In this document: piece by piece, positions 22,965 to 34,573 of the stretch
Position numbering within the stretch: the stretch's first letter is position 1
Layout of the letters: each line of letters begins with the position of its first letter
NCBI GenBank assembly: GCA_026545225.1
Contig: CM048845.1
Span: 87,881,033-87,945,032, forward strand
DNA length: 64,000 nucleotides
Reading direction: 5' to 3'
DNA from: Cornus controversa
Lineage: Eukaryota > Streptophyta > Magnoliopsida > Cornales > Cornaceae
Made by a program: the position numbers and the translations under genes
Notes under the pieces: generated by a model
Told to the model about the DNA's origin: nothing
The model's input: the letters and a program-made list of their open reading frames with translations, nothing else
The model's database searches: none

Positions 22965-24143
22965 CTAGAAGTTGAGAATACGAGATGGCATCCTATTTAT
23001 GAGATATGCGGCAGTGAGGATGGCTTCACCCCAGAAAAATTTTGGTACATGGGTAGAGAACATTAGGGAGCGAGCAACATCAAGAAGATGCCGGTTTTTT
23101 CTTTCGGCAATACCATTTTGCTGAGGAGTGTTGACACAGGAACTTTGGTGAACTATACCATGACTCAAGAGATAATCATTAAGAATGGAGTTGAAATACT
23201 CTTTGGCATTGTCAGTTTTCAGAATTTGGATTTTTGCTTGGAACTGTGTTTGAATCATGGTGTTGAAGGTTTTGAAAATCTGGTTTGCCTTTGATTTTTC
23301 TTTCATGAGGAATACCTATGTCAGTCTAGTGTGATCATCAATAAATGAAATGAACCAGCGAGAACCAGTAACATTTTTTACCCTAAAAGGACCCCATACA
23401 TCACTATGAATCATGGAAAAAGGTTGAGATGCTTTGTAGGATTGGTTAGGATAAGAATTACGAATATGTTTAGAAAGTTGACAGATCTCACATTGAAACT
23501 CATTTGGATTTTTATTATAGAATAATGAAGGAAACAACTTCTCAAGATACAAGAAATTTGGATGACCTAACCTATAGTGCCACAACATAATTGCACTATC
23601 ATTATTAGACTGACTCACAAACAGAGAAATAGGACTACTGGACACTGAACAATCGGATTGGTGAGTTGCTCCTTCAGGAGGATCATTAACCTCTAGAAGA
23701 TAGAGCCCCGAACACATCTTAGCACTGCCAATTGTCTTCCCAGAGTCCAAGACCTGAAATTCACACAGATTGGAGCCAAATTTAGTAACACAGTTGAGAT
23801 CCCGAGTGAGTTTACTAATGGACAGTAAATTACAATTTATTTTTGGCACAAAGAGAACTGAATCAAGAGTGATGTTCTTTGAAACTCTAACAGAACCTGT
23901 ACCAGCCACCTTTGAGAGTGAACCATCGGCTATTCTCACAGTTAAATTTTTATAGCATGGATTGTAAGTGAAAAAAAGCTTCTCATCTCCAGTCATATGA
24001 TCAGATGCTCCTGAATCTATAATCCATGGACTTAGCTTCTCCTTTTTAACATTTAGAGAACTCAAAAAATTACCTTTTTGTGCCAAGGAACTAGTACCAA
24101 CCACAGTGGGGGCAAGCGCAGGCAAGGATTGGCTGAACAATTT
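22965..24143 (-). pseudogene. Copia protease and integrase region, broken
   Basis: 23316-24140 has the aspartic protease motif (IDSGASDHMTGD), the GAG-pre-integrase HHCC finger (LWHYRLGHPN and CEICQLSKH) and the start of the integrase core (MIHSDVWGP, FIDDHTRLT). After a frame break near 23310 the core continues in 22965-23306 with KTDNAKEYFN and TPQQNGIAERKNRHL, supplying the second Asp and the Glu of the DDE triad. An in-frame TAG at 24144-24146 separates this from gag. Confidence 0.92.
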
Positions 24144-24146
24144 CTA

Positions 24147-25135
24147 TAAGACTTCTATCTGTTCCTTGCTAAAGGAAGTGGGTTCGGGTGATGGTTTTTC
24201 ATCCATGGAGACGAGGTTGCCCCGTCCTTCTTTGTCATTGGCAAACAAGGAAGGCTTCCAGTCTGCAGGTTTGCCGTGAATCTTCCAGCAGGTCTCCTTG
24301 GTGTGACCAGGACGTCGGCAATGATCACACCATGGTCGCCCTTTCTTTGGTCTGTGATCATTGTTGTTGGATGGATTTCCTCTAACTGCAAGGGCTGAGC
24401 TCTCAGGATTTGTCACAGAATCTTGAGAACCCATCATGATCTTCTTTCGACTTTCCTCTCTCCGAACTTCTGAAAATGCTTCCTGGATATTTAGTAGTGG
24501 TTTGGATCCTAAGATTCTTCCTCGTACTTCATCGAAATTCTTATTTAATCTAATCAGAAATTTGTATATTCTTTTCCATTCAATAATCTGTCTATACATG
24601 ATTCCATCATCTGACAGTTCCAATTGTGCTCCTCGAACAAGTCCAGCTGCTGCCAGTAGTGATTGAGTGTGTTGAAGTACTGAGTCACCGTTAACTCTCC
24701 TTTGCGGAAGTCATAGAGAACACTCTCCACCTCGAACAATTCCGACATATTCTCATTGTTAGAATACATTTCCTTGGCAGCGTCCCAAATCTCCTTTGCT
24801 GTTCTATAGAGAAGAAAATTTTCTCCAATGTCATTTGTCATGGAATTAGTGAGCCATGACATGACCATATTATTTTCAGCATTCCAGACTTTGAACTTTT
24901 CATCCGCCTTGTTCGGTTTGGCAGCAACTCTGTTGAGATAATCATCTTTGCCCTTTCCGCATATGAACATCATTACGGAATGGGACCATTGGAGATAGTA
25001 GTTCCCATTCAGTTTGTGTCCTGTAATTGGCATGAGGTTACTATCTGCACTATTGTTGTTGGAAGCCATGGCTTCCTGATTGGAGGTGATTTGGGAAACG
25101 GTAGCAGTTGAATCACGTTTCCCGTATTTGGTCAT
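24147..25135 (-). pseudogene. Copia gag, frameshifted
   Basis: The N-terminal capsid-like part (25135-24554) carries LNGNYYLQWSHSVMMFI and AKEIWDAAKEMYSNNENMS. The frame then shifts near 24600 and continues in 24623-24144 with IYKFLIRLNKNFDEVRGRI and a zinc knuckle CDHCRRPGHTKETC (CX2CX4HX4C). The knuckle is intact, the joined frame is not. Confidence 0.9.
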
Positions 25136-25172
25136 ATGAGGGAATTAGGGTTCAAAGAATGCTCTGATACCA

Positions 25173-25477
25173 TATCAATGTGGAAGGAAAAACTCAATAT
25201 TCCAATATCACAAATAATGATTACATTCCCCTCTATATATAGATGATAATACTCATCTATTTTAGGGATATTTACAACTTACCTAGGAAAGAATCAAAAC
25301 TACCTAAAACAGAAAGTTATAAAAACGGAAACTCATATCTACGGATTTGGTAACAGACTACCAAATCCCCTAAAATCATGGGATAAGAAAACATGATCTG
25401 TTAGCTGTAGATCTCCTCAATCTTAGCCCCTAACATTGCTGACAGATCATCAAATTAAATCTCCCTATAATTCTACA
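25173..25477 (-). repeat. 5' LTR of the copia element
   Basis: 305 bp. Sense-strand ends are TGTAGAATTA and ATTGATA, next to the primer-binding site. A TATATATAG stretch in the middle is a candidate promoter element. Confidence 0.93.
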
Positions 25478-27434
25478 TGAAATTTGGGGCAGATGTATGA
25501 GATTCTACCAAGTGGTAGATGGAATAGTGGTTTTTCTTCTTGTTTCACAAAAGGGTTAGTTCACATCATCTGTACGTAGTTAACCATAGAAATATGATAC
25601 GTAAATTTGTGCACATATCGATCTCAAATGTGTAAGGTAAAGTAGTGCAAATAATATAACTACTTTTAAATTCATATATATTAGAATTTACAAAGTAAGC
25701 ATCCAGTGAAGAATTAATAATTATGAGAAACATAAGTGAACTATCCCAAATAATGCTGAATGCATTTTTCCCAAGTTCGATTTTTGATTCTTGAAAAATT
25801 TAGACACAAGCCCTACATGCATTTTGAATCTTGGTAAATGCTTGTGTAATATTTACAAAGGCTATATGAGATATTTAATTTTTCCAGTGAATACAGCAAA
25901 GATATGGTGGATATGGCTAATCACTGCAGTGGGAGCACTAGTTATACTCTCCTCATGCTATTTAATACAAAGAAAACTGAGAGTAAAAGGTGACCTCTCA
26001 CAATGTATTAGAAGCATAAAGTAACATTTCTAATTATATTAAGATTAGTTCGTTCTGTTTATCAATCAGGGAAGATCAGAAGAACCCAAAAGATGCTACT
26101 AGATGAGCTAGAAGGTAATACAAAACCTTCCACCAAATATAGCAAATCCAATAAGCATAAGAAGCACAAGAAGATGAGCCATGAGTTACAGTTATTCAGC
26201 TTTGAAAGCATTGCAGCAGCTACTAACAATTTCTCAATCACAAATAAGCTCGGAGAGGGTGGCATTGTTCCTTTGGACCAGTTTATAAGGTAAACTATGG
26301 AGCCTCTTAATTTAGGATGTTTTAAAAGATCACTAATCAGACAAAATTTCAGGGTAAATTACTTGATGGGCAAGAGATAGCAATAAAGAGACTCTAGAGA
26401 AGTTCAGGGCAAGGACTGGTGGAGTTTAAAAATGAAATTGCACTGATTGCCAAACTACAACACAATAACCTTGTTAGGATTCTAGGGCTGCATTCAAGCG
26501 GAAGAGAAGATTTTAGTATATGAGTACATGCCCAACAAAATCTTGGATGTCCTCCTCTTTGGTATGAAATTAACAGTCTTCCAACTGTTTATTTTAGGAA
26601 TCTTTCTTTTGCTCATTCAATTAGCAATTGTTCTTACTTATATTCCAAAAATTGTAACATGAAACAGATCCTAATAGAAAGGAAATATTAAAATGGATAA
26701 ATCGGCTCAACATCATTGAAGGGATCAGGACTTTTATATCTTCATAAATATGCAAGATTGAGAGTGATTCATAAAGACTTGAAAGCCAGTAGCATCTTAC
26801 TTGATGGCAACATGAATCCTAAAATATCTGATTTTGGGATGGCTAGATTTTTTGGGCTCAATGAATCCGAGGCAAACATAAACTGAGTTGTCGGACCATA
26901 GTAAGTAAATTATTATCTAGAAAGAAAGATTATTAAATCACTTGTGCTTTACCAGGAAAAAATGTATTGAATCATTTATGTGTGCCCACAAAATATAAAA
27001 CACTAAAAACTTCAATCAATTATTACTTCAGGGGCTACATGTCTCCAGAGTATGCCATGAATTGCATTTTTCAATGAAGACAGATGTATTCAGCTTCAGA
27101 GTTTTACTGCTAGAGATTGTAAGCATTAAGAAGAATAATAGTTGCATAAACCATCCAATTGGAGCTAATGGACCCAACATTGGACGGTTTATGCCCTTTT
27201 ACTGAAGTGACCAGATGCATTCATGTGGGTCTTTTGTGCATACAAGACCATGAGATGGACAGACCTTCAATGTCAGATGTCGTTTCTATGCTCACGAATG
27301 AAACTATGCAATTGGCTGCACCAAAGAAACCAACATTCTTCACTGAGATGGGTGCACGAGAGGTGGAGAAAGATGACAAGTTAGAAAATTGCTCCGTGAA
27401 TAAGCTATCGATTTCAGTGATGGAAGCCAGATAA

Positions 27435-27937
27435 AGATATGATCAATATACCATGATCAAATCACATAGACAAACAATAATGATTGGCAACTTATTTTAT
27501 ATATATGTTCAACCTTTAATGATTGGGTGTTTATTATATTTATGTTCAATCTTTAATGATTGGCACATATATTTGTTCAACTTTTTATGAATGTCATTTC
27601 ATAGTTCTAGAAAATATCGTTAAAGAATGAAATTTAGAATTAACAAGCGCCCCAGTTGTGGATATATACTTGTGCATGTTAGATATTGATTAATGCATGC
27701 CTTGTCATATAATGTTCAGTATTGGACATTGCAAATTCAAGGAACTTGAAATGTGAGATGAGAAGTATGAAATAAGAATAATGATAAAGCGTTAAAGATC
27801 AGAATTAGGCTAACTGCCAAAAAAGGGGACAAAAACCACAGACTAAATGAAAAGATTACAGTGAATCTATGAATTGAGATTTTTAAATTTAATTTAAGAA
27901 AGAATGAATTAGCAATCAGAGCTTTGTCCTCCTACCT
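27435..27937. other. 3' flank of copy B
   Basis: No gene. A tandem TTTAATGATTGG motif recurs at about 27516-27580. The end of this stretch (about 27906-27935) matches 60210-60240, the same flank downstream of copy G. Confidence 0.5.
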
Positions 27938-28543
27938 TTCAGTGCCCGATATGCTGACCAAGAATCCAAGGAACTTAACCGGCAAATTGGGCCTTTCCTC
28001 CATGGTATACCATATCTGGGAGGAACGAAATACCAGGATCTTCGACAACAAGTCTTCTTCGCAAAGCTCGGTTCTTGCTCGTGTCATTGACTCAATCACA
28101 GCATCGCTTCCGCTAGGGTTTTGAAAGATTGTGCAGATTCAAGATCACTTCTTGTTGATTGGCATGTCTCTCCCTCTCGCTGCCGTCCACCCGCACGGCC
28201 ACTGGATTATCCTCTTCCCTGAGCTTTGAGCACTGAACATTGAGTGTCCAGTTCTCTGCATTGGCCCAATGGCTCGTTCACTCGGTCACCAGATAGCTCG
28301 ATAGCCATTATTAACAGGCACAATTGTCCGTTAATAACGGCTATTTAAGTTTAAATAGGTGTTTCATGGGCCTCATTTTGGGCTTATTCTTGGTTATTCT
28401 TTTTGATTGGACCTCTGGCCTTTGTTTGGTGCAATGCCCTTCTTGGGCTCTGCCTTCTAATGCCTAATGGCCCACAGCCGCCCACTTTGTAAATTTTATT
28501 GTATAAATATACTTGTTTAACCTTTCGAAAAAGAAAAAAAAAA
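27938..28543 (+). mobile_element. 5'-truncated LINE (3' end with poly-A)
   Basis: An ORF to 28124 carries KLGLSSMVYHIWEERNTRIF, typical of the very C-terminal tail of plant LINE ORF2 (after the zf-RVT region). About 400 bp of GC-richer 3' UTR follow, then an A-rich tail (28527-28543). The homologous spacer downstream of copy G (about 60240) lacks it, so it is an insertion. No target-site duplication could be fixed. Confidence 0.75.
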
Positions 28544-29601
28544 TGCTGACTAATTTGACTGATCCAGTGATCCCTGAAGCCCTGTTTGGTTGCTGATAAA
28601 AACCAAAACAAAAATGAAAAAGATAGAAACGCAGTGCATTGTGTGCCCTTAAAAAAAATAGCAATATAGTAATTGGGCTTGAGATGTTGCTTCACTTTAA
28701 TCGCAATAAATATGGGAGTGGATTACGAGTATCACGAAAAAAGACATCATACTTGGAAATGTCCACTCCTAATTAGAAAAGCAAATCTTTTTTTCATATA
28801 TATAATGATTCTTCTTCTGATTCAACCACCACATTGACATTATAAAAACAGCCGAATTCGGCCCCCTAACATTTCTCTTTTTTCTTTTGGGGAACAACCG
28901 AAATTCAATCCAAACCCAATTCGATTTTTCATGAGACTTAAATCAATCATTTTTTTCTTGTATTAAATACACTAACCTCCTCCTTTGTGGTTTACCTTAA
29001 TTTCACACAAGTGTTGTGTTTATAAAAAAGTTACACTCCCCTCCATTTTGTCCAAATATTGACTAAAATGTCCTCTATTTTATAAATAATAAGAAACAAT
29101 CATTTTCAAATAATGGATGCATAATAGTCATTTCAATGTATTGGAGAATATAACTATTTTACAAACATAACATCCGTTTGTAATTAAACCAAACTTGAGA
29201 GAAAGTCAATGTATTTAACCATTTTTTCTTGCGCAGAACAACCAGAATCCAACCGAAGCCGAATTCAATTTTTCATGGAACTTAAAGCAATCATTTCTAA
29301 ATTGGATTTAAATATATTATATATACTTATAAACAACAGTTTCTTTTTTCAATTTCTCTTTCTTTAATTCTTGATTTTTTTGTATATTAATCTTTTGAAA
29401 AATTCCTTTACAATTTTTATATACTTCCAGTTTTTTGATGCATAGAAATTTCAGTATGATTTTCCTAACCTGCCCTGAACTCGAGTTCAAAATTGGAATG
29501 TAAGTTGAGTTGAGACTGAAAAAATCGTGTTGAAGGTTGGGTCAGAATGAACTCAGGTTAAATACACTTGAGTTCTCCTCAACCTGTTTAAGTTGCATTC
29601 C

Positions 29602-29639
<38 letters not shown>

Positions 29640-29881
29640 GGGTGGTGGCCTGATAGGCACGGTTTCTCGTGGCAATTGGACGTCCTCCATCTCCATGATA
29701 AGAGATGCACACTCCTAAAACTTCAATGTCAACCAGGAAAAAAGAAAAAGTCAAATTAGCTAACTGATAAGAGATATACATCTGCTATATAATAACAAAA
29801 TCACTACTCATTCTCAAGTTCCATATTAATTGTGTATTGATGTGCCTGCATATCAAACAATGTCATGACCTAGTAAGCATA
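28544..29881. other. Spacer between copies B and C
   Basis: No gene. It contains two loosely similar segments (about 28850-28965 and 29230-29310, sharing GAACAACC.GAA and ATTCAATTTTTCATG) and a (TA)n run at about 29605-29636. Confidence 0.45.
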
Positions 29882-29889
29882 GCATTTAC

Positions 29890-30416
29890 TAGGGGTGCAC
29901 AAAAATCCGTCCAAACCGGGAATCCAAACCGAACCGGACCGGACCGGACAATTCGGTCCGGTTTTTTCGCGGTCCGGTTCGGTCACGGTTCCAATTTTGT
30001 GGAACCGTATAGTAACGGTCCGGTTACGATTTTCGGTCCCTTAGGACCGAACCGAACCGGACCGAACCGTTTCTATATATATAAATATAAAATATGTTAT
30101 ATCTAATATTTAAATATTCTACTTATTATATACTTATAGTATTATAATTATACGATAATTATAATATAATTGCAATCTTTGTTTTTGAAATATTATACTT
30201 ATAATATATTTATAATATTATAATTATAAGTATTATAATTATAGGTTGGTGAACCGTGGAACCGAACCGGACCAAACCGGTTCTTCGCGGTTCGGTTCGG
30301 TCCGGTTCCATAAGGTTAAACGGTTCGGTCCGGTTCCATTTTTAGTGGAACCGAACCATACGGTTTGGTTCCAAAAAATGCCAGAACCGGACCAATCCGG
30401 ACCGTGTGCACCCCTA
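29890..30416. mobile_element. hAT-type MITE with CGGTTC-rich arms, 527 bp (copy 1)
   Basis: Terminal inverted repeats TAGGGGTGCAC and GTGCACCCCTA, flanked by a perfect 8-bp duplication GCATTTAC (29882-29889 and 30417-30424). Both arms are dense in GGTCCGGTTCGG and its complement around an AT-rich core. No transposase is encoded. ORFs on both strands within the arms are by-products of the repeat. Confidence 0.92.
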
Positions 30417-30424
30417 GCATTTAC

Positions 30425-30959
30425 TGTATTAGATATATATGTCAAATTCAATTCAATGAACTTGATTGATTTATTAGAAGTGACGAAATGTTAACAAATG
30501 ATGAACACTAAAAAGATCAGAAGTATTAATTAATTAGGCCATTTGTAAACCAAATTACAGATTAAAAGAAAAAATATCATTGAAGCTGTGAAATGCAATG
30601 ATTTAAAATGCTTGTACTCCAAGTAAGTTTCCATTAAAAAAAAGGTAAAAATGGAAGACTTTTCAATAGTAGGAATTCCCCAATTGATTGAAAGAAATCA
30701 CAATTGGAATATTATACTGTAGATGTACCAATTCAAACAGGTATTATATTTACATATATCGACACTGACAGTGATAGAAAACTCCTTCAAACAATTTTAC
30801 ATGGTCAAGAGTTCAATTTTTCTAATGCCAACTTCTGGGCCATAGAAAGAATATAACAATTACATATCAGTGGATAACAATCTTATTTTTGTGTGTACAT
30901 GAAGCTTCATTTGCACACACAAGAAAGCCAAGGAAGCGTAAACTGCGTGGCTTTGTCTG

Positions 30960-31001
<42 letters not shown>

Positions 31002-31113
31002 TATTATTAGAAATCCATATACACATTCTTAAAGTCAATCATAAAATTAATGGTATCGGTTGCTAACTAGCAATTCATTGTAACTCATACCTGTGCTTTT
31101 ACATGTCCATTTC
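30425..31113. other. Upstream region of copy C
   Basis: No gene. A (TA)19 run lies at 30961-30999. The last 100 bp resemble the sequence before copies D and G (AACTAGCAATTCATTG, ACATGTCCATTTCATGGCT), so this is the old promoter region. Confidence 0.5.
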
Positions 31114-32710
31114 ATGGCTATCAGACAAAAAATCCTACTCTTCCTTGTCAGTTTCTTATTTTGCTTCCTGATTCCAACTTTTTATTCAGCAGCAACAGAC
31201 ACTATTGTACAAGCTAGGCCAGACAATGAGGGATTCGGAGTACCTGATTTCAGCGAATGGAGTCTTCAAATTACAATTATTTAGCCCAGGCACATCAAAC
31301 AAGCGTTACTAAGCTAGGAGTCTTGTTCAACAACCAGAATGATCGATCAGCTCGGGAACATCACTACCCAAGTCGATCACACGAGACAAATTAGTGTGGA
31401 TATATTGCCAACCGCGACACCCCAATCCCCAACAGCTCTGCCAATCTCATGATAGACAAAAATGGCATGTTGAAGATCTCCTATAGTGGCAATGGTCTCA
31501 TTGAACCAAGTTCCCTACCGGTGAATAGCAACACAAGTTGTTGTACACTATTGGATACCAGAAATTTTGTACTAAGGGAACTGAATTCAGATGGCTCTAC
31601 AGGACGAATTTTGTGGGAAAGTTTTGATTATCCTATCCACGCTTTGCTACCTGAAATGAAACTCGGAATTAATTAACTTCAAAACTGGACATAAATGGTC
31701 ACTAACTTCATGGTTGAGCGACGAGCTTCCTACTGGGGGGTCTATTAACCTTTGGACTAGACCCCATTAATGGTACAAATCAATTGATCATCTGGTGGCG
31801 AGGGAATGTTTATTGGACTAGTGGACCGTTGAGAAATGGAAAATTTGAGTTTCTGGATTTACCAAAACTTAATGAATTTGTCAGCATTAGTTCCTACAGC
31901 TATGTTCAGGGAAATAATTAATATGAAGTAGTTTGCATATTTTGTGAAAACAAATGGAACTTCTCCAATGTACTATATTATATGGATTGGGATGATGCAA
32001 TAATGGGTGTTGGAGGCTTGGAGCCTTTAGTTAGATGCAACGGAGTGAATAATCATAGCGGTGGGTGTAGTACTTGTAAGAAGGAGACGTTGCCGGATTG
32101 CAGGAACAACAGTACGTGGTGAATTTTTGACGAGAGAAGAAGAACGATTGGTGAATGGTGATGGATTGAAGATTGATGAGAGCTAAAACACGAGTCTGTT
32201 TGATTGTCGGGACAAGTGTCTGAGACATTGTCCCTGTGTTGCCTATGCTTCTGCTAATGGCAATGGAACGGGGTGTGAGATTTGGGGACCAGGAATGAGA
32301 TTGGAATCATATGCTGCTGCTACTTCAGGATTTGCTAGAACTGTATAATGTTCTTGATTCAGGAAAAGGTTAGTTCATTGATGAGGTGTACTGATTTACC
32401 ATTCAGAAAGATTTTGATAAAATTAAAAGTATATATGTGTGACAAATTTCTTTTTTTTTCTGAATATATAATAAATTTATCACACAAATATGTCTCTTTG
32501 GGATGAAAGTAGAAAATTTTCATAGAGAAGGTTGAGGATAAATAAGAATTTGTTTAGAGATGGCCAAATCTGAAATTTTCAGATTCTCCCACACGTGTTT
32601 AGCCAAATCTGACAAAAAAAAATCTGAAATTTTCAGACCTCCCCTCCCACATGCGTTTAGCCAATGTTCTTAACACACAGACCAATGGGGGAAGGAGTTC
32701 TATACATGAA

Positions 32711-32745
<35 letters not shown>

Positions 32746-34398
32746 ACCTTCTGAATGCAAGAAAATGTTTTAAAAATAATAATAATAAAAAGAAAAGAAA
32801 AAGCTTTTCTCCGCGCAGTTCCTTATTGACCAATTAACTATATGTGCTGCAGGTGTTTCATATGGTAGTACTCTTATTAGCTTTAGATTAATTAGAGTCT
32901 GGATTGAGAAATAATGTATGCAACGGCTTCTACTTAGGGATGGTTTTAAATGATCACATTTGTGTTTGAAATTTTAATTAAATAAAATTATTTTTGTGGT
33001 CCTATGCATTATATTTTTTAAATTTTGACTGCAATGTGATTATCAATATTTGATGGATTAGGGTTATACTTGTTAATTTGTGTTCTAATTGACAGTATAG
33101 TTTTATATTGTTAAATCTTGGTCTTCCAACTTTATTTGGTGAGATTTAAACTTAATCGTCAATATATAAGTTTTCATGATAGGAAAGGAGACTTAGGTAT
33201 TTTTGTTTATAGAGAAACCGTCTCCCCCCTGATGCTGTCATATATAAAAGGTTTCAAATTCTTATTGAGCTCCATCAGATGACCCCTCTCAGTGTAGGGT
33301 AGAGCTCTCTAAGAATCTTTTGCAGAAACCAAAAAGGTATTATAAGGGTTCTATTATCAATCCGGTACAATTGTTAAATCTACTCTTTAATTAATTATTA
33401 TATTCTTGATTTTCACGTGTTGATTATAAATTTCAACCCAACAAGTTAGAGAACAATTTATGCAAAAAAACAAGCTTCCAGACAAGTACAACATGCATTT
33501 GCCTCCTAACATCACTGTCCAATGCATTATATAATCTTATGTTTTGCCTACAACTTAATTTTATGCTTTATTTTTAAAGAAGTGTGAAATAACAACAATT
33601 GTTTGTCCATACAGTAGCATATAAGTGGAAATGGCTCATCGTGGCAATAGGAGGAGCTCTAGCTACACTTTTGTTGTGCTTATGCTATTTAAGATGGCAA
33701 AGGCTCAGAAAAGGTATTTAATTTCTCACAAGAAAATAAAATTCAATGAAAGTTTCTAATTAACTTCAGTGCAATAATTACTACATCAATTTCTCCCACT
33801 CTTGTGTAAACATGATAGAGAAGAAGAAAACAAAGACATTACTCGAGCTTGGAGTTAGTACAGCGCCTACCAAATATAGCATTGGGAAGTGCCAAGAGTT
33901 GCAAGTATTCAACTTAGAAAGCATAGTGGCCGCTACAGACAATTTCTCAACCACTGAATCTTATAGGATATGTAAGTGTTGTTCATAATAGAATTTTAGT
34001 TTTATCCTTAATTTTCTTGTAAAAACTATTTGATATATATATATATTGACACATTGATTTCTTATGTGAAACAGCTGGATTTGTTTCAGGCATGGGAACT
34101 TCGGAGAGAGAGTAGATGTTTAGATTTTATAGACCCAACTTTAGGTAATACATATCAAAACAATGAAGTGCTGAGGTGCATTCATGTTGGTATCTTGTGT
34201 GTGCAAGATAATCCAACAGATAGACCAACTATGTCTGATGTTATTTATATGCTCACTAAGCAAACTGCACTCCTTTCTAAACCCAAGCAACCAGCTTTTT
34301 TCATTGGGAGGAGTTTGCTAGAGGAAGATATTTCTAAAGGCATGTCAAAAGCTTGTTCCTTGAATAATGCATCAATTATAGAGATGGAAGCTAGGTAA
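31114..34398 (+). pseudogene. Copy C: lectin receptor kinase pseudogene with catalytic core deleted
   Basis: Starts like D (ATGGCTATCAGACAAAAAAT; signal peptide LLFLVSFLFCFLIPT). Lectin and S-locus landmarks (ILWESFDYPIHALLPEMKLG, IIWWRGNVYWTSGP) and a PAN region (CRDKCLRHCPCVAYASANGN) survive to the exon 1 donor at about 32367, with frameshifts near 31250, 31330, 31675, 31740 and 31925 and a stop near 32120. The membrane exon is 33615-33713 and the juxtamembrane exon starts at 33820. At about 33955 the sequence jumps from the start of the kinase (VAATDNFSTT) straight to the last codons of exon 6 (ATAGGATAT and donor), so the P-loop, Lys, HRD, DFG and activation segment are gone. The last exon (34091-34398) is open and ends IIEMEAR. 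Confidence 0.9.
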
Positions 34399-34463
34399 AA
34401 GTAGCAATGCTTTCTGAGCATGGTTGTATAATGAATTCCTAATACGTTATTCAGAGTTGCATG

Positions 34464-34494
<31 letters not shown>

Positions 34495-34542
34495 CTAGGG
34501 TATCTTGTAAACATGTGAAGACAAATCCACAAAATTAATTTA

Positions 34543-34573
<31 letters not shown>

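Larger units (their letters stand above)
20356..25477 (-). mobile_element. Ty1/copia LTR retrotransposon, 5122 bp, degenerate coding region
   Basis: Flanked by a 5-bp target duplication TGAAA (20351-20355 and 25478-25482). Two 305-bp LTRs bound it. The sense strand is minus: next to the 5' LTR is the primer-binding site TGGTATCAGAGC (25161-25172), complementary to initiator Met tRNA, and a purine tract (AGGGGGAG) abuts the 3' LTR at 20661. Gag, protease, integrase, reverse transcriptase and RNase H follow in copia order (integrase before RT). LTRs start TG but end TA, so the usual CA end is missing. Stops, frameshifts and a changed RT active-site residue make it non-autonomous. Confidence 0.97.
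19371..27434 (+). pseudogene. Copy B: CES101-like lectin receptor kinase pseudogene split by a copia element
   Basis: Exon 1 runs 19371-20355 and resumes at 25478-25554, interrupted inside the PAN-domain codons by the 5.1-kb copia insertion. Recognisable parts are the signal peptide start, the bulb-lectin WVANQDNPIPDASG region, [18 protein letters not shown], and PAN (CQAKCVNNCSCVAFASANDN). The membrane exon is 25888-25989, the juxtamembrane/P-loop exon starts at 26070, and the last exon ends at 27434 (ISVMEAR). Disabling changes include frameshifts near 19455, 19655 and 20030, an 8-bp insertion in the P-loop (about 26265), a TAG in the ATP-lysine exon after AIKRL (about 26396), a deletion in GIAQGLLYL, and HRD changed to HKD. 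Several of these do not depend on the transposon. Whether the gene died before or after the insertion cannot be ordered from this copy alone. Confidence 0.9.

Noticed and set aside
29837..30494. Overlapping ORFs of 70-89 codons on both strands rich in Gly, Pro, Asn and Arg
   Set aside because: Produced by the CGGTTC repeats in the hAT MITE arms.
33109..33443. Possible solo LTR in intron 1 of copy C (TGTTAAATCTTGG ... TTTCAACCCAACA, with a TATATAAAAGG inside)
   Set aside because: No flanking duplication could be found (TATAT on the left, AGTTA on the right), and the homologous intron in D is too short to fix the limits. Left unannotated.
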